DNA of 64,000 nucleotides from Alphaproteobacteria bacterium (lineage in GTDB: Bacteria > Pseudomonadota > Alphaproteobacteria > TMED109): positions 62,001-126,000 of the forward strand of contig JAJDWH010000041.1 of NCBI GenBank assembly GCA_022825705.1, in the 5' to 3' direction. Of the stretch, positions 45,234 to 54,780 are shown piece after piece (within the stretch, counting starts at the first letter, position 1; every line of letters starts with the position of its first letter). Position numbers and translations under genes: made by a program. The notes under the pieces were generated by a model that did not search any database, had not been told where the DNA came from, and saw only the letters and a program-made list of their open reading frames with translations.

Positions 45234-45659
45234 TCAGTCGACCTGGGCTTCGATCTGCTCCATGTCTTCGTCGCTCAGCCCGAAGTGATGGCCGAGTTCG
45301 TGGATCAGCACGTGCCGAACGATGGTCTCGAAGCTGTCGTCGGAATCCGCCCAGTAGTCGATGAGCGCGCGCCGATACAGGAACACCATGTCCGGCCCGT
45401 CGGCCACCGAACCGGAGTCCTTGTGGCCGATCGCCACGCCCTGATACAGCCCCATCAGCTCGAACGGACTGTCGAGCTGCAGGTCGCGCAGCACGTCGTC
45501 GTCGCAAAATTCCTCGACACGGAAGGCGATTGCTCCGACCTGCGAGCGAAAGGGCTCCGGTAACCGGCCCAGTTCGACCGTCGCGATTGCGGCGATGTCG
45601 TCGAGCGAGGGCGCCAGGCCGAAGGCCCGTGGCGTCCCGCCGCTTGCAGCTTCCGTCAC
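45234..45659 (-). CDS. Zincin-like metallopeptidase family protein (DUF1025-like)
   Basis: A 141-residue acidic protein with the zinc-binding HExxH motif at its end: HVLIHELGHHFGLSDEDMEQ. Upstream is FELMGLYQGVAIGHKDSGSV and FLYRRALIDYW, typical of this small zincin group found in many bacteria. The GTG start at 45659 is inferred; the frame continues to 45947 but that part overlaps phhB and has no similarity. Substrate unknown. Confidence 0.82.
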   Translation of the reverse strand: MTEAASGGTPRAFGLAPSLDDIAAIATVELGRLPEPFRSQVGAIAFRVEEFCDDDVLRDLQLDSPFELMGLYQGVAIGHKDSGSVADGPDMVFLYRRALIDYWADSDDSFETIVRHVLIHELGHHFGLSDEDMEQIEAQVD

Positions 45660-45722
45660 GGTTGGGCACCGTGTCCCTGAAGTCCGAGATCGGGCTGAGG
45701 AATTGGAGCCGAGCGCGAAGCC

Positions 45723-46025
45723 ATGGCCACACCCCTGACGGAACCGGAGCTGGCCGGCGCACTTGATCGTCTCGCCGGCTGGGAGCGGCATCCGGACCGC
45801 TCGGCGATCCGGAAGACGTACCAGTTCGATGACTTCCGGGCCGCGTTCGCCTGGATGACCCGGATCGCGGAAGTCGCTGAGCGCATGAATCATCACCCGG
45901 AGTGGTTCAACGTGTACAACCGGGTCGAGGTAACGCTTGCCACCCATGACGCCGGCGCGGTCACCCGGCTCGATGTCGACCTGGCCCTGGCCATGGAGCA
46001 GGCGTGGAGCGACCGAGGCCCGTAG
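45723..46025 (+). CDS. phhB: 4a-hydroxytetrahydrobiopterin dehydratase (pterin carbinolamine dehydratase)
   Basis: Regenerates tetrahydropterin after aromatic hydroxylation, and can act in molybdopterin metabolism. The 100-residue protein has the PCD signature RIAEVAERMNHHPEWFNVYN with the catalytic His cluster, after TYQFDDFRAAFAWM. No phenylalanine hydroxylase gene is present in the window. The start overlaps no gene; the end runs into the DUF3429 gene start (46004). Confidence 0.92.
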   Translation: MATPLTEPELAGALDRLAGWERHPDRSAIRKTYQFDDFRAAFAWMTRIAEVAERMNHHPEWFNVYNRVEVTLATHDAGAVTRLDVDLALAMEQAWSDRGP

Positions 46026-46486
46026 ACCCTACCCCGCCCGGGGCCTGGTTGGCCACGGCCTGCGCCGCTGCGCCGTTTGTCGCGACGGCCGCGGGCCTCT
46101 GGCTGCTCGAAGGAGCCTGGAGGGACTATCTCTACCTGACCGGTCTCAACTACGCCCTGGCATCACTGGGATTCCTCGGCGCACTGCATTTGGGGCTGGC
46201 GCTGGCGGCCACCGGGCGCGGGTTTCGCCAGCACGGGTTCTGGTGGGTGGTTCCGTTCCTGCCCGCGACCGCGGGATTGGCGGCGCTGGCGGGGTTCGTG
46301 GACTATTTCTGGGTCATCATGCTGTTTCTGGCTGCGTTCCTTGCCTCCCACGCGGCCGACCTGCGCGCGGTGCGCGAAGGGGTCGCGCCGGCGTGGTATC
46401 GCACCGTCCGCAAGTGGGTGACGGCAGCGGTGCTGTTCTGGGCCGGCACCTTCCTGGTCCACGCACCGATCAGCGTCGCCGGATGA
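46004..46486 (+). CDS. DUF3429 family membrane protein
   Basis: A 160-residue protein with about five hydrophobic segments and the recurring LNYALASLGFLGALHLGLAL region typical of DUF3429. GTG 46004 overlaps the end of phhB, so both are probably cotranscribed. Function unknown. It is convergent with the EamA transporter at 46470, with a 17-bp antisense overlap. Confidence 0.75.
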   Translation: MERPRPVDPTPPGAWLATACAAAPFVATAAGLWLLEGAWRDYLYLTGLNYALASLGFLGALHLGLALAATGRGFRQHGFWWVVPFLPATAGLAALAGFVDYFWVIMLFLAAFLASHAADLRAVREGVAPAWYRTVRKWVTAAVLFWAGTFLVHAPISVAG

Positions 46487-47375
46487 GACCCAGCTCGGCC
46501 GTGGCGACGCGTTCACCACGCCGCGCGATGTAGAGCGTGGCGGCGACGATGACGCCGGCGCCGGCGATGGTTGCCGGGCCGGGGAGTTGCCCGAAGAGAA
46601 GGAAGCCGTAGAACGTCGCGAAGATCAGCCGCGTGTAGTCGATCGGCATCACCGCGCTCGGCTGCACGCCCCGCAGCCCGAGCACGGTGAACATCTGCCC
46701 GAGGGTTCCGGCGCCGCCGATCGCCAACAGCAGCAGCAGTTCGAACGGTTCGGGCCATCGCCAGACGAAAAGTGCCGGGACGAGCGTCGCCAGCGTCGCG
46801 AAGCCGGCAAACCACAGCTGGATGGTGAGCGTCGCCTCGGTCTCCGCCAGCGATTTCACCGTCAGCTTGACGCTGGCAATCGTCACCGCCGACGCCAGCG
46901 ACAAGGCTACCCCGGCCGCCGGCAGGTCCGTGCCGGCCGGGCTGATCATGAGCACGATGCCGCCGAACCCGATCAGGGTCGCGATCCAGCGCGGGAGATC
47001 GACGCGGTCCCCCATGATCAGGACCGCAAGCGGAATCAGGAACAGAATGCGCGTGAAGCCCAGGGTCACCGCCTCCGCCAGCGGCAGCAGGGACAGGGCC
47101 GTGAAGCCCATCCACATGGAGACCACTCCGAGCAGGCCTCGAAAGAGATGCATGCGCGGCCGTGCGGTGACGACCGCCGCGGGACGCCGGAGGAAGAAGG
47201 GGATCAGGACCACGCCGCCGAAGAGGCACCGGAAGAACGCGAGTTGCAGGGGATGGAAGTCGGTGGAAAGGAACTTGACCAGTGCTGCCATCACCGGGAA
47301 CGTCGCGGCCGCGCAGAGAATGAAGAGCGTCGCGCGCGTGTGCGCCGACATTGGACCCTGAAACACGTGCATCAT
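46470..47375 (-). CDS. EamA (DMT superfamily) transporter, copy 2
   Basis: A 301-residue drug/metabolite transporter with ten predicted helices in two EamA repeats (about 20-150 and 160-290; for example FFRCLFGGVVLIPFFL and the second-repeat PIDYTRLIFATFYGFLLFG). It is related to the next upstream gene, which overlaps it by 4 bases, so a tandem pair with possible joint function or different substrates. Substrate unknown. Confidence 0.85.
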   Translation of the reverse strand: MMHVFQGPMSAHTRATLFILCAAATFPVMAALVKFLSTDFHPLQLAFFRCLFGGVVLIPFFLRRPAAVVTARPRMHLFRGLLGVVSMWMGFTALSLLPLAEAVTLGFTRILFLIPLAVLIMGDRVDLPRWIATLIGFGGIVLMISPAGTDLPAAGVALSLASAVTIASVKLTVKSLAETEATLTIQLWFAGFATLATLVPALFVWRWPEPFELLLLLAIGGAGTLGQMFTVLGLRGVQPSAVMPIDYTRLIFATFYGFLLFGQLPGPATIAGAGVIVAATLYIARRGERVATAELGLIRRR

Positions 47376-48271
47376 TGGCGCCGCCTGTGGGCGCGGCTTT
47401 CCCGGTGCGCCATGTAGACCGAGCTGCCGAGAATGACGGTCGCACCGAGCCAGGTCCAGAGATCCGGGATCTCGGAATAGAGCGCGTAGCCGGCCAGGGC
47501 CATCATCGGCAGGCGGACGAAATCGTACGGCAAGACGGCCGTGGCTTCAGTGACCGCGAACGCGCGCACCCAGCAGTGGTGCGCCAGCGTGCCGACTAGG
47601 CCGAGCACCGCCATCAGCACGAGATCCGTCCCGGTGGGGGGCGTCCAATCCAGCAGCGCCGGCGTGACGGCGAACACGGACAGGAACAGCGGCACGTAGA
47701 GCACCACCGAGTTCGGGTGGTCGGTGCGGGCCACCACCTTGACCACGGTCGCTCCGACCGCCATCAGCATGGACGCGCAGAGCGCAGCCGCGACCGCAAA
47801 CGAGAATTCCGCGAAGCCGGGTCGCAGCACGATGAGCATCCCCACGAACCCGAGCGCGGTGGCGGTCCAGCGCCGGGCCCGCATGCGTTCCCCCAGAAAG
47901 ACGGCGATCAGCACGGCCGCGAAGACCGGCGCCGAGAAGTTGATGGCGGTGGCCTGTGCGAGGGGGATGTTGCTGACGGCGAAGAACCAAAGGTACATTG
48001 CGGTGAACCCGAGGAGGCCGCGAACGACCTGCAGGCCCGGCCGCTTGGTCTTGAGCGAGCGGATTCCCGCGGGCCAGACCAGCAGCAGCACGAAAATGAG
48101 CCCGAACAGCGAGCGGACGAACAGGAGTTCGAACAGGCCGTAGCGGGACGACAGCTCGCGGACCAGCGTGTTCATGAGGGTGAAGAAGACGTTCGCGACG
48201 ATCATCCACAGGGCGCCGCGCACGGGAGGAGGGATGGCGGCCCAGAGAATTCGGATCCTGTGCAGACTCAT
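47372..48271 (-). CDS. EamA (DMT superfamily) transporter, copy 1
   Basis: A 299-residue ten-helix transporter of the EamA family (VFFTLMNTLVRELSSRYG, FELLFVRSLFGLIFVLLLVW, LPYDFVRLPMMALAGYALYSE). The ATG at 48271 is chosen; a TTG two codons upstream is in frame. First of a tandem pair; the last codons overlap the next start. About 55 bp separate it from moaB on the same strand. Confidence 0.85.
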   Translation of the reverse strand: MSLHRIRILWAAIPPPVRGALWMIVANVFFTLMNTLVRELSSRYGLFELLFVRSLFGLIFVLLLVWPAGIRSLKTKRPGLQVVRGLLGFTAMYLWFFAVSNIPLAQATAINFSAPVFAAVLIAVFLGERMRARRWTATALGFVGMLIVLRPGFAEFSFAVAAALCASMLMAVGATVVKVVARTDHPNSVVLYVPLFLSVFAVTPALLDWTPPTGTDLVLMAVLGLVGTLAHHCWVRAFAVTEATAVLPYDFVRLPMMALAGYALYSEIPDLWTWLGATVILGSSVYMAHRESRAHRRRQ

Positions 48272-48328
48272 TGCCAAGACCTGGGAAGTTGCCGTCCTAC
48301 AGGTCTTGTCGGACCGCCGGTTCGGCGA

Positions 48329-48865
48329 TCAGCGGCGATGTTCGTTGAGTCGCGGCATCAGTTCGACAAGGTTGCAGGGGCGAAACCGATTGTCGAGTTG
48401 GTGGACGAGAATGTCGTCCCAGCCGTCGCGGCAGGCGCTCGGCGAACCCGGCAGCGCAAACAAGTAGGTGCCGTCGGCGACTCCGGCGAGCGCCCGGGAC
48501 TGCATCGTGGAGGTGCCGATCTTCGAGAAACTCAGCATCCTGAAGAGCTCTCCGAAGCCGGGGATGTCTTTCTCCACAACGCGCTGGAACGCCTCCGGCG
48601 TGACGTCGCGTCCCGTGATGCCGGTGCCGCCCGTTGCGATGATCGCATCCACCGAGGGATCGGCGATCCATTGCCGCAGCTGCTCCTCGATCAGGCCGGC
48701 CTCATCCCGGACCAGCGCGCGCGCCTGCAGGATGTGACTCGCGGCCGTGATGCGTTCGGCCAGCAGGTTGCCCGAACGGTCGTCGGCCAGCGACCGCGAA
48801 TCCGATACGGTCAGGACGGCGATCTGCACCGGCAGAAACGGCCTGGATTCGTCAAGACCCGACAT
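48329..48865 (-). CDS. moaB: Molybdenum cofactor biosynthesis protein B
   Basis: A 178-residue MoaB/Mog-fold protein that adenylates molybdopterin or a precursor. Conserved [20 protein letters not shown] is complete and follows [30 protein letters not shown] ends the fold. It begins within the end of the lytic transglycosylase gene (14-bp overlap). No other moa/moe genes are in the window. Confidence 0.93.
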   Translation of the reverse strand: MSGLDESRPFLPVQIAVLTVSDSRSLADDRSGNLLAERITAASHILQARALVRDEAGLIEEQLRQWIADPSVDAIIATGGTGITGRDVTPEAFQRVVEKDIPGFGELFRMLSFSKIGTSTMQSRALAGVADGTYLFALPGSPSACRDGWDDILVHQLDNRFRPCNLVELMPRLNEHRR

Positions 48866-50654
48866 AGAGCTCCGTATCGTCTTTTCTGGCTCCGGAGTCC
48901 AGCGGGACGTACTGCGGCCACTTGCCGTGGCTCAGGGCGGTCCGGGCCGGTTTGTGTTGCCGGAAGCGGTCTCGATACATCCAGAGACTGGCGAGGACTC
49001 GCTTCACGAACCAGCGCGTTTCGAGCAATGGAATGCTCTCGATGAACAGCAGCGGATGGTCGGCGTCGATCCGCTCCTTCCAGGCGACCCAGTGGCGCGC
49101 CCCCGCGTTGTAGGCCACCAGGGCGCCGATCAGGTCGCGCCCGATGTCGGGGTGCTTCAGGATGTCGCCAAGCACGCGCTGGCCTAGGCGCAGATTGAAT
49201 ACGGGATCGTAGAGGTAGTCGGCGCCGGGACCACGGAGGCGGTTGTCACCGGTAAGTTTCCGTCCAATTCGCGGCAGCACCTGCATGAGCCCGCGGGCAC
49301 CGCGCGAGCTCTTGGCACGGATGTGAAAGCCGGATTCCTTGTGCACAATCGCGTGCACGAGAGCCTGGTCGATTTCGGTTGAGGCGCTGCCGAGCCAGTC
49401 CGAGGCCGGGTAGAGCGCTGATAGATTACGGGACCCTGAACGTTCCAGGCGGCTGCCCAGCCGGATCTGAACGCCAGGCAAGTCGAGCGCCATCGCGAAG
49501 GCAAGGAGTTCGGTGTCCGCGGTTCCGCGGTTTTCTCCGGCAAGCAGCCTGAATTCGGCATCGGCCTCGTAGATGCGTCCTGCCTGGACCAGCGCCACCG
49601 CGCGTTGGGCGGCGGGCAGCGTGAGCATCGGCGATTCCGAATTGACTGTAACCGCCTGCCGGTCGATCCAGCTGTTGCGTTCGGGCAGCCCCAGTTCTTC
49701 GAGCGCGAGCTGCCCGTAGAGGGTGAGGGGAAACTCGGCCGCGGTGCGCAGCATGTCCTCGGCGTCCCCGTCGTGGCCGATGCGGGCGTGGATCCGGGCC
49801 GCCCAGTAGGCGCCGCTGGCAGTTTCCCAAGTGCTGCCGGGCGTGATTGCGGCCTGACCGAAATGCTCGAGCGCGGAATAGGTCAGATCCAGTTGCAACG
49901 CCGCCAGGCCCGCCCGCAGATGGATCCACGAAAATCCGGGCTCTACCGACGTGCTTGCGGCCGCCGCCAGCGTGAACGCCCGCCAGTAGTCGCCGTCCGC
50001 GTAGTAGCCGATGGCGATCCGGCCCTCCAGCTGCGCAACGTCTTCGGGAGAGAGGTTGTTGGGTCCGCCGTGCAGGCGCGCCAGGGCACGGTCGTACTGC
50101 CCCCTGGTGACCAGGCGGATGATGTCCTGGGCGAACCTCCGTTGCGACCGCGTGTCGCCGATTTTCAGTGCGTGGCTTGGCCAATCGGGGCCGTAGCCGC
50201 CAAGGCGCTTGATGCTGCCCGGTGTCGGAGGCCGATCATCGTCCGGTCCCTGACGCCTGAGTGCGAGGCGATGGATCAGGCGCGCGCCCGGATGATCGGC
50301 ATAGGACTCCAGCCATCCGGCGAGGTCCGCGAACGACGAGCGGTACTCCGTCGGATGCATGAGTTTCTGGTAGCGCACGTGGCCAAGCAGGACGCGGTTC
50401 CGGAGTCTGGCGATTTCGGATTCCGCCGTGGCCCAGTCACCCTGATCCTGCAGGGTGAAGATGCGCCGATAGCGCTTTGCATCCTCCTGCGAGAGTACGG
50501 GCGGCACGCCTGCCCGGAGGAGTTCCTCCGTTACCTGTGCAAGCGGCTTCACGGGCTTGCCTTGTTCGATCGCCGGCGTCGCAGTGTGGCCCGACCCCGC
50601 CAGCACGATCGTACCGGCGACCACGACAGCAGTAATTCGTGAGGCTGTGGCCAT
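48852..50654 (-). CDS. Soluble lytic murein transglycosylase (Slt-like)
   Basis: Cleaves peptidoglycan in the periplasm with formation of 1,6-anhydromuropeptides. The 600-residue protein starts with a signal peptide (about residues 1-24), has a long helical superhelix and a C-terminal SLT domain at about 430-560: catalytic Glu in VHKESGFH, SSRGARGLMQVLP, and VAYNAGARHWVAWKERI. Architecture is that of E. coli Slt70. Divergent from scoA across about 215 bp. Confidence 0.9.
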   Translation of the reverse strand: MATASRITAVVVAGTIVLAGSGHTATPAIEQGKPVKPLAQVTEELLRAGVPPVLSQEDAKRYRRIFTLQDQGDWATAESEIARLRNRVLLGHVRYQKLMHPTEYRSSFADLAGWLESYADHPGARLIHRLALRRQGPDDDRPPTPGSIKRLGGYGPDWPSHALKIGDTRSQRRFAQDIIRLVTRGQYDRALARLHGGPNNLSPEDVAQLEGRIAIGYYADGDYWRAFTLAAAASTSVEPGFSWIHLRAGLAALQLDLTYSALEHFGQAAITPGSTWETASGAYWAARIHARIGHDGDAEDMLRTAAEFPLTLYGQLALEELGLPERNSWIDRQAVTVNSESPMLTLPAAQRAVALVQAGRIYEADAEFRLLAGENRGTADTELLAFAMALDLPGVQIRLGSRLERSGSRNLSALYPASDWLGSASTEIDQALVHAIVHKESGFHIRAKSSRGARGLMQVLPRIGRKLTGDNRLRGPGADYLYDPVFNLRLGQRVLGDILKHPDIGRDLIGALVAYNAGARHWVAWKERIDADHPLLFIESIPLLETRWFVKRVLASLWMYRDRFRQHKPARTALSHGKWPQYVPLDSGARKDDTELYVGS

Positions 50655-50869
50655 GTGACGCGCCGCGCTCCCTAGCCGATAAGGGTAGCGCAGCCGGGTC
50701 CAAGCGCCGGTTTGCTAGGGATCGCGTATGCCGGTCGTCGCTGCGGACAATGCCGCGAGCCTACAACCGGTACCGGTTTCGGGCGCGGGCGGCCGTGCCG
50801 TTGCCGCCCGCCGAAGTCTTTCTTACTCTCTTGCCGGCCGGAGTGGCCAATGGTCGGGATCATGGCTCC

Positions 50870-51571
50870 ATGAACAAGGTGTACGAGGACGCTGCCGTCG
50901 CGCTCGATGGGCTGGTGGTGGACGGGATGACGGTGATGGCTGGCGGATTCGGACTCTGCGGCATTCCGGAGAACCTGATCCTTGCGCTCAAGGAAACAGG
51001 CGCGCGCGACCTCACGGTCATCAGCAACAACGCCGGCGTCGATGGCGCCGGTCTGGGCCTCCTGCTGGAAACCCGACAGGTGCGGAAGATGATTTCCAGT
51101 TACGTGGGCGAGAACAAGATCTTCGCCCAGCAGTACCTGGACGGCATCCTGGAACTCGAATTCAATCCCCAGGGAACACTGGCGGAACGGATTCGAGCCG
51201 GCGGCGCCGGGATTCCCGCATTTTACACGGCGACCGGAGCCGGCACGGTCGTCGCTGATGGCAAGGAAACCCGCACGTTCAACGGCCGGGCGTACGTCAT
51301 GGAAACGGGACTGGTGTCAGACCTTGCCATCGTGAAGGCGTGGAAAGGTGATACCAAGGGCAACCTGATCTACCGCAAGACCGCCCGGAACTTCAATCCG
51401 GTGATGGCCACTGCCGGCAAGGTTACGGTTGCCGAGGTCGAGCACCTCGTTGAACCGGACGAGCTCGACGGCGACCAGATCCACACGCCCGGGATCTACG
51501 TCGACCGGATCCTGCAGGGATCCCAGTACAGTCGGGTGGTCGAGCACCGGACTACCCGGCCCAGGCCCTGA
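50870..51571 (+). CDS. scoA: 3-oxoacid CoA-transferase subunit A (SCOT alpha)
   Basis: Transfers CoA between succinyl-CoA and acetoacetate, allowing use of ketone bodies or polyhydroxybutyrate products. The 233-residue subunit has [20 protein letters not shown] (the GFxxxGxP glycine-rich loop) and [13 protein letters not shown], and [21 protein letters not shown] 50870 is chosen. It is the first gene of a pair with scoB, 20 bp apart. Confidence 0.92.
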   Translation: MNKVYEDAAVALDGLVVDGMTVMAGGFGLCGIPENLILALKETGARDLTVISNNAGVDGAGLGLLLETRQVRKMISSYVGENKIFAQQYLDGILELEFNPQGTLAERIRAGGAGIPAFYTATGAGTVVADGKETRTFNGRAYVMETGLVSDLAIVKAWKGDTKGNLIYRKTARNFNPVMATAGKVTVAEVEHLVEPDELDGDQIHTPGIYVDRILQGSQYSRVVEHRTTRPRP

Positions 51572-51591
51572 GCGCGCGAACGGAGGCGACC

Positions 51592-52236
51592 ATGCCTTGG
51601 AATCGAACTGAAATCTGTGCCCGTGCCGCGCAGGAACTCCAGGACGGGTTCTACGTGAATCTTGGGATTGGCATGCCGACCGAGGTGGCGAACTTCGTTC
51701 CCGAGGGCATCGACATCACGCTCCAGAGCGAGAACGGGCTGCTGGGCATGGGGCCGTTTCCGTACGAGGAAGAAGTCGATGCCGACCTGATCAATGCCGG
51801 CAAACAGACGGTGTCGGAGCTTTCCGACTCCAGCTATTTCTCGAGCGCCGAAAGCTTCGCCATGATTCGGGGCGGGCATGTGGACCTCTCCATCCTCGGT
51901 GCCATGCAGGTGGCGGCCAACGGTGACCTCGCCAACTGGACCATTCCCGGGAAGATGGTGAAGGGAATGGGCGGGGCGATGGACCTGGTCGCCGGCGTGC
52001 GCCGTGTCATCGTCGTAATGGAACACGTCGCCCGCGACGGAAGCCCGAAACTTCTCGAGGCCTGCACCCTGCCGCTGACCGGACAAGCGTGCGTCGATCT
52101 CGTGATCACGGATCTCGGCGTCTTCATGCCGAAGGACGGCGTGGTTCAGGTCGTGGAACTGGCGCCGGGCGTCCAGTTCAGCGACGTCGAGGTGAAAACC
52201 GGGGCGCCGCTGGCCGAGGCCCGCCGCGCGGCCTGA
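51592..52236 (+). CDS. scoB: 3-oxoacid CoA-transferase subunit B (SCOT beta)
   Basis: The 214-residue partner of scoA. The catalytic Glu, which forms a thioester with CoA, is in [28 protein letters not shown] and [17 protein letters not shown] are family motifs. The ribosome site GGAGGCGACC is right before ATG 51592. Its 3' end is 6 bp from the tRNA-Arg-derived repeat at 52242, so any insertion spared this gene. Confidence 0.94.
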   Translation: MPWNRTEICARAAQELQDGFYVNLGIGMPTEVANFVPEGIDITLQSENGLLGMGPFPYEEEVDADLINAGKQTVSELSDSSYFSSAESFAMIRGGHVDLSILGAMQVAANGDLANWTIPGKMVKGMGGAMDLVAGVRRVIVVMEHVARDGSPKLLEACTLPLTGQACVDLVITDLGVFMPKDGVVQVVELAPGVQFSDVEVKTGAPLAEARRAA

Positions 52237-52241
52237 ACGAC

Positions 52242-52282
52242 TGGCGCGCCCTGCAGGACTCGAACTTGCGACCTGCGGTTTA
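52242..52282 (-). repeat. 41-bp copy of the tRNA-Arg(TCT) 3' part (attachment-site-like repeat)
   Basis: These 41 bases match 56470-56510, the 3' half of tRNA-Arg on the minus strand, at 39 of 41 positions and in the same orientation. Similarity ends sharply at 52282, in the anticodon loop, so this is not a tRNA gene. A displaced tRNA 3' end is the classic far-end attachment site of an integrated element. Confidence 0.85.
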
Positions 52283-53007
52283 AAGGGCGGTAGCTTCCCA
52301 CGAGCAAGAATGCGCGAGCGCCATACTCAGATTTGCTGAGTACGAGCAGCGCAGCCGAATAGTGCCGGGGGGGCTCTTGGCGGTTCAGAGCGACAGTTGC
52401 ACGGCTTGAGATATTGTCCGGAGACCTTGCACAGAATGTGGCCCGCTAGGCCGATACCTAGCGACGGCTATCAGACCGATGGCAAGAGGCGGAGGGTGGC
52501 GTTCGGGGTAACGTGACTGAGTGCGCCGCATGTGCCATGCCTCGAGTAGAACATCTAGCTGGAACAAGTCCGGAGATCCAAACTAAATTCACGCGATCGC
52601 CGTGCGCCGCTCCTCCGACATCCCGGGCGATGCTTCCAGCGGAGCCGTCTCTAGCACCGGCAGTATGAGCCTGGTGCTGATCCGCTCGTGGGTTCTCGGC
52701 GCGTGTGCGAGCCCTGGCAAGTGGGCACAAACTTCACGCTCGATACGGTTGGGGCACCGTGCGACGCAAGTCGAGCTTGTCTTGTTGGGTCGCGAACCGG
52801 ATGGCGGGCCTGAGCGTGGAAGGTCAGGGCTCTGCAGACGGAGGTGAGCGGCACGGACCCCCGATCTCCGGCCTCGACTCCCGGGCCACCGCGGTCCCGC
52901 CAGGTGCCGCTGCCGCGACTTCGAGCACCTCGACCCGGCGCGCTACGAGTGGCTGCCCGCTGTCGCTCCGAGCGTCCCGCCATTGCCGGCTGACGCTGCA
53001 GCCCCGG
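52283..53007. other. 725-bp stretch at the left of the island, no gene recognised
   Basis: Both strands show only short open frames without family signatures. Base composition is more mixed than in core genes (for example the AT-rich AAATTCACGCG area near 52590). It may hold decayed genes. I found no integrase or transposase motif. Confidence 0.45.
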
Positions 53008-53742
53008 TCAGAACGCGTGGGTGTAGCCCACCTGGACGCCGACCTCGCGCACGTGGAACCGGTGGTCGATGCGGGGCATCCCGAGCGCCGATCCGTCCCC
53101 TCCGGTGCGGAACTCCAGCTCAGCGGCCGAGTACCGAACTTCCAGCCCGATGCGGCTTGCCGGGCTCCCCCATTCGGCACCCATGCCGACCACCCGCGGC
53201 CGAAGCGTGTGCTCGGCCACACTTCGGATTGCGCTGCCACCGATGTCGGAACCGCGCCGCACGGTTGCCCGTTCCCAATGCACGCCGGCGACGAGATAGA
53301 CCGATCCCCCTTCGCCCAGCAGCCCGCCCGGCGCGTACCCCAGCCGGGCGTTCATGCCGACGCCGCCTTCCTTTTCCACGCTCCACGGGCCGGGCCACAC
53401 GTCCCGGTCGCCAACGCCGGTGCCCTCCCGCAGGTAGCCCGCCGGGCCGCCACCCCCGTGGAATGCCGCTTCCAACTCTCCCGAAACGTACAGGCGGTCG
53501 GCGACGAAGGTTCGGTAGCCGAGCGACGCCCGCAACGTGCCGGCCCCGCGCCGCACCTCGTTCGTCGCGGTCTCGTAGCTCGCGGGTGGCACGTCGAGAC
53601 CGATTCCCTTTGTGTAGTCGGCGCTTGCCCGCTTCCAACCGGCCGCGACGCCGACGTACGGCCCTTCCTGCGCGTCGGCGTACTGGGTGGCCGTGAGCAG
53701 TAGAACGCAGGCCGCAAGCAGCGTGCCCCTGTAACCTCGCAT
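53008..53742 (-). CDS. Outer-membrane beta-barrel protein
   Basis: A 244-residue protein with a signal peptide (LLAACVLLLTATQYADAQ at about residues 8-25) and a mature part of alternating strands and Gly-rich turns (YVGVAAGWKRASADYT, YLVAGVHWERATVRRG). The C-terminal residue is Phe after aromatic/polar alternation (VGYTHAF), the BAM targeting signal. This resembles small porin-like barrels (OmpW/Opa-type). ATG 53742 is chosen; 53829 is the end of the open frame. Lies inside the putative tRNA-Arg island. Confidence 0.72.
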   Translation of the reverse strand: MRGYRGTLLAACVLLLTATQYADAQEGPYVGVAAGWKRASADYTKGIGLDVPPASYETATNEVRRGAGTLRASLGYRTFVADRLYVSGELEAAFHGGGGPAGYLREGTGVGDRDVWPGPWSVEKEGGVGMNARLGYAPGGLLGEGGSVYLVAGVHWERATVRRGSDIGGSAIRSVAEHTLRPRVVGMGAEWGSPASRIGLEVRYSAAELEFRTGGDGSALGMPRIDHRFHVREVGVQVGYTHAF

Positions 53743-53767
53743 CCGATCACCCGACAAGGCCATTCCG

Positions 53768-54325
53768 TTGCGACCCGTACGGGATAGCGTCACCCCGCCG
53801 CCGCAACTTCCGGATCGTACGCGATACATGCGGCCGTTACCATTTCTGGAAGCCGGTGCGGAAGGTTGTGCGGGATGTGCTGGAGGCGGACAGGACGGAG
53901 CACTGGATGTCGACGGTAGCGACCGGGCCAGGGTGCGGCAGTCAGCCGCGGCGATCGTGGACGACTACTCGGACGACACGGACACCACGGGCACGGTCGC
54001 GGTCGGCGGCGAGGCGTCGGGCGAGATCAACTACAGGAACGACAGCGACTGGTTCGCGGTGACCCTCGAGGCGGGCAAGACCTACGAGATCACGCGGTCG
54101 GGCACGAAGGACGGGGCGAAGACCTCCCTGATCCTGGGCTCCATCTTTGACGACGAGGGGGAGTTCATCGACGGAACGCATTGTTTGCCGGGGGAGGCGA
54201 CGAAGCGGTTCACGCCGGACGAGGACGGGACCTACTACGTGTCGGTGTCCTCGTATTCCTCTGCGCCCGTCCTCGGCTTGCTGGGCGCCTACACGCTGTC
54301 CGTCGACGAGGTGGATGCCCTGTAG
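53768..54325 (+). pseudogene. PPC-domain protein fragment
   Basis: The open frame from 53768 (185 codons) ends in a pre-peptidase C-terminal (PPC) domain: DDYSDDTDTTGTVAVGGEAS, DSDWFAVTLEAGKTYEI and FTPDEDGTYYVSVSSYSS at about residues 65-180. The first 60 residues are Cys/Gly-rich without a signal peptide or a credible start, so it looks like the remaining tail of a larger secreted protein. A related but truncated start is at 55578. Confidence 0.6.
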
Positions 54326-54521
54326 CGGCACGGGCGCGGCAGCGCAGCGGGACGGGCGGCGGCGGTCAGGCGGAAACCCGCACGACTCGTACCGGGTGCG
54401 CCCTGGCGTCGACTGGGACTTGCCCCACTTCACGCAAAGCCCTTCGCGCAGCGGTGCCGCGGTGACCAATCCACTCCTCCGGGACGCGGCCCGTTGCGTT
54501 GCAAGCAGTCGTTGCATACGC

Positions 54522-54542
54522 TGCATGTGTTATGGGCATGCA
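54522..54542. promoter_or_regulatory. Inverted repeat over the antitoxin start codon
   Basis: TGCATG (54522-54527) and CATGCA (54537-54542) form a perfect 6-bp dyad with a 9-bp spacer; the right arm contains the start codon (54538). Arc-type antitoxins usually bind such repeats to repress their own operon. Confidence 0.4.
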
Positions 54543-54780
54543 GTACACTATCCGTTCGATTCCCGAGGCCGTCGACCGCGCCGTGCGGCACCGCGCCCGA
54601 CGAGAAGACAAGAGCATTAATGCGGTCGTGGTCGAAGCGCTCGCCCGTGGTCTGGAACTGGAGGCCGGATCAGCCGAGCATACGGACCTCGATCATCTGA
54701 TCGGCACCTGGCAGGAGGATCCAGCCTTCGACCTCGCCGTCGCCGATTTCGAGCGCGTCGACGCCGACGCGTGGCCGTGA
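54538..54780 (+). CDS. Arc/FitA-type antitoxin of a PIN toxin
   Basis: An 80-residue ribbon-helix-helix protein: the beta strand MQYTIRSIPEAVDRAV begins the fold, followed by helices RHRARREDKSINAVVVEALA (Ser-Ile-Asn before the second helix). The C-terminal tail (about residues 45-80, acidic with Trp) would bind and block the toxin. ATG 54538 is chosen over an ATG at 54532. The stop overlaps the toxin GTG (54771). Confidence 0.82.
   Translation: MQYTIRSIPEAVDRAVRHRARREDKSINAVVVEALARGLELEAGSAEHTDLDHLIGTWQEDPAFDLAVADFERVDADAWP

Noticed and set aside
52242..52320. A second tRNA-Arg gene at 52242
   Set aside because: Only the 3' part is present; beyond 52282 the sequence no longer pairs as an anticodon stem or D arm.
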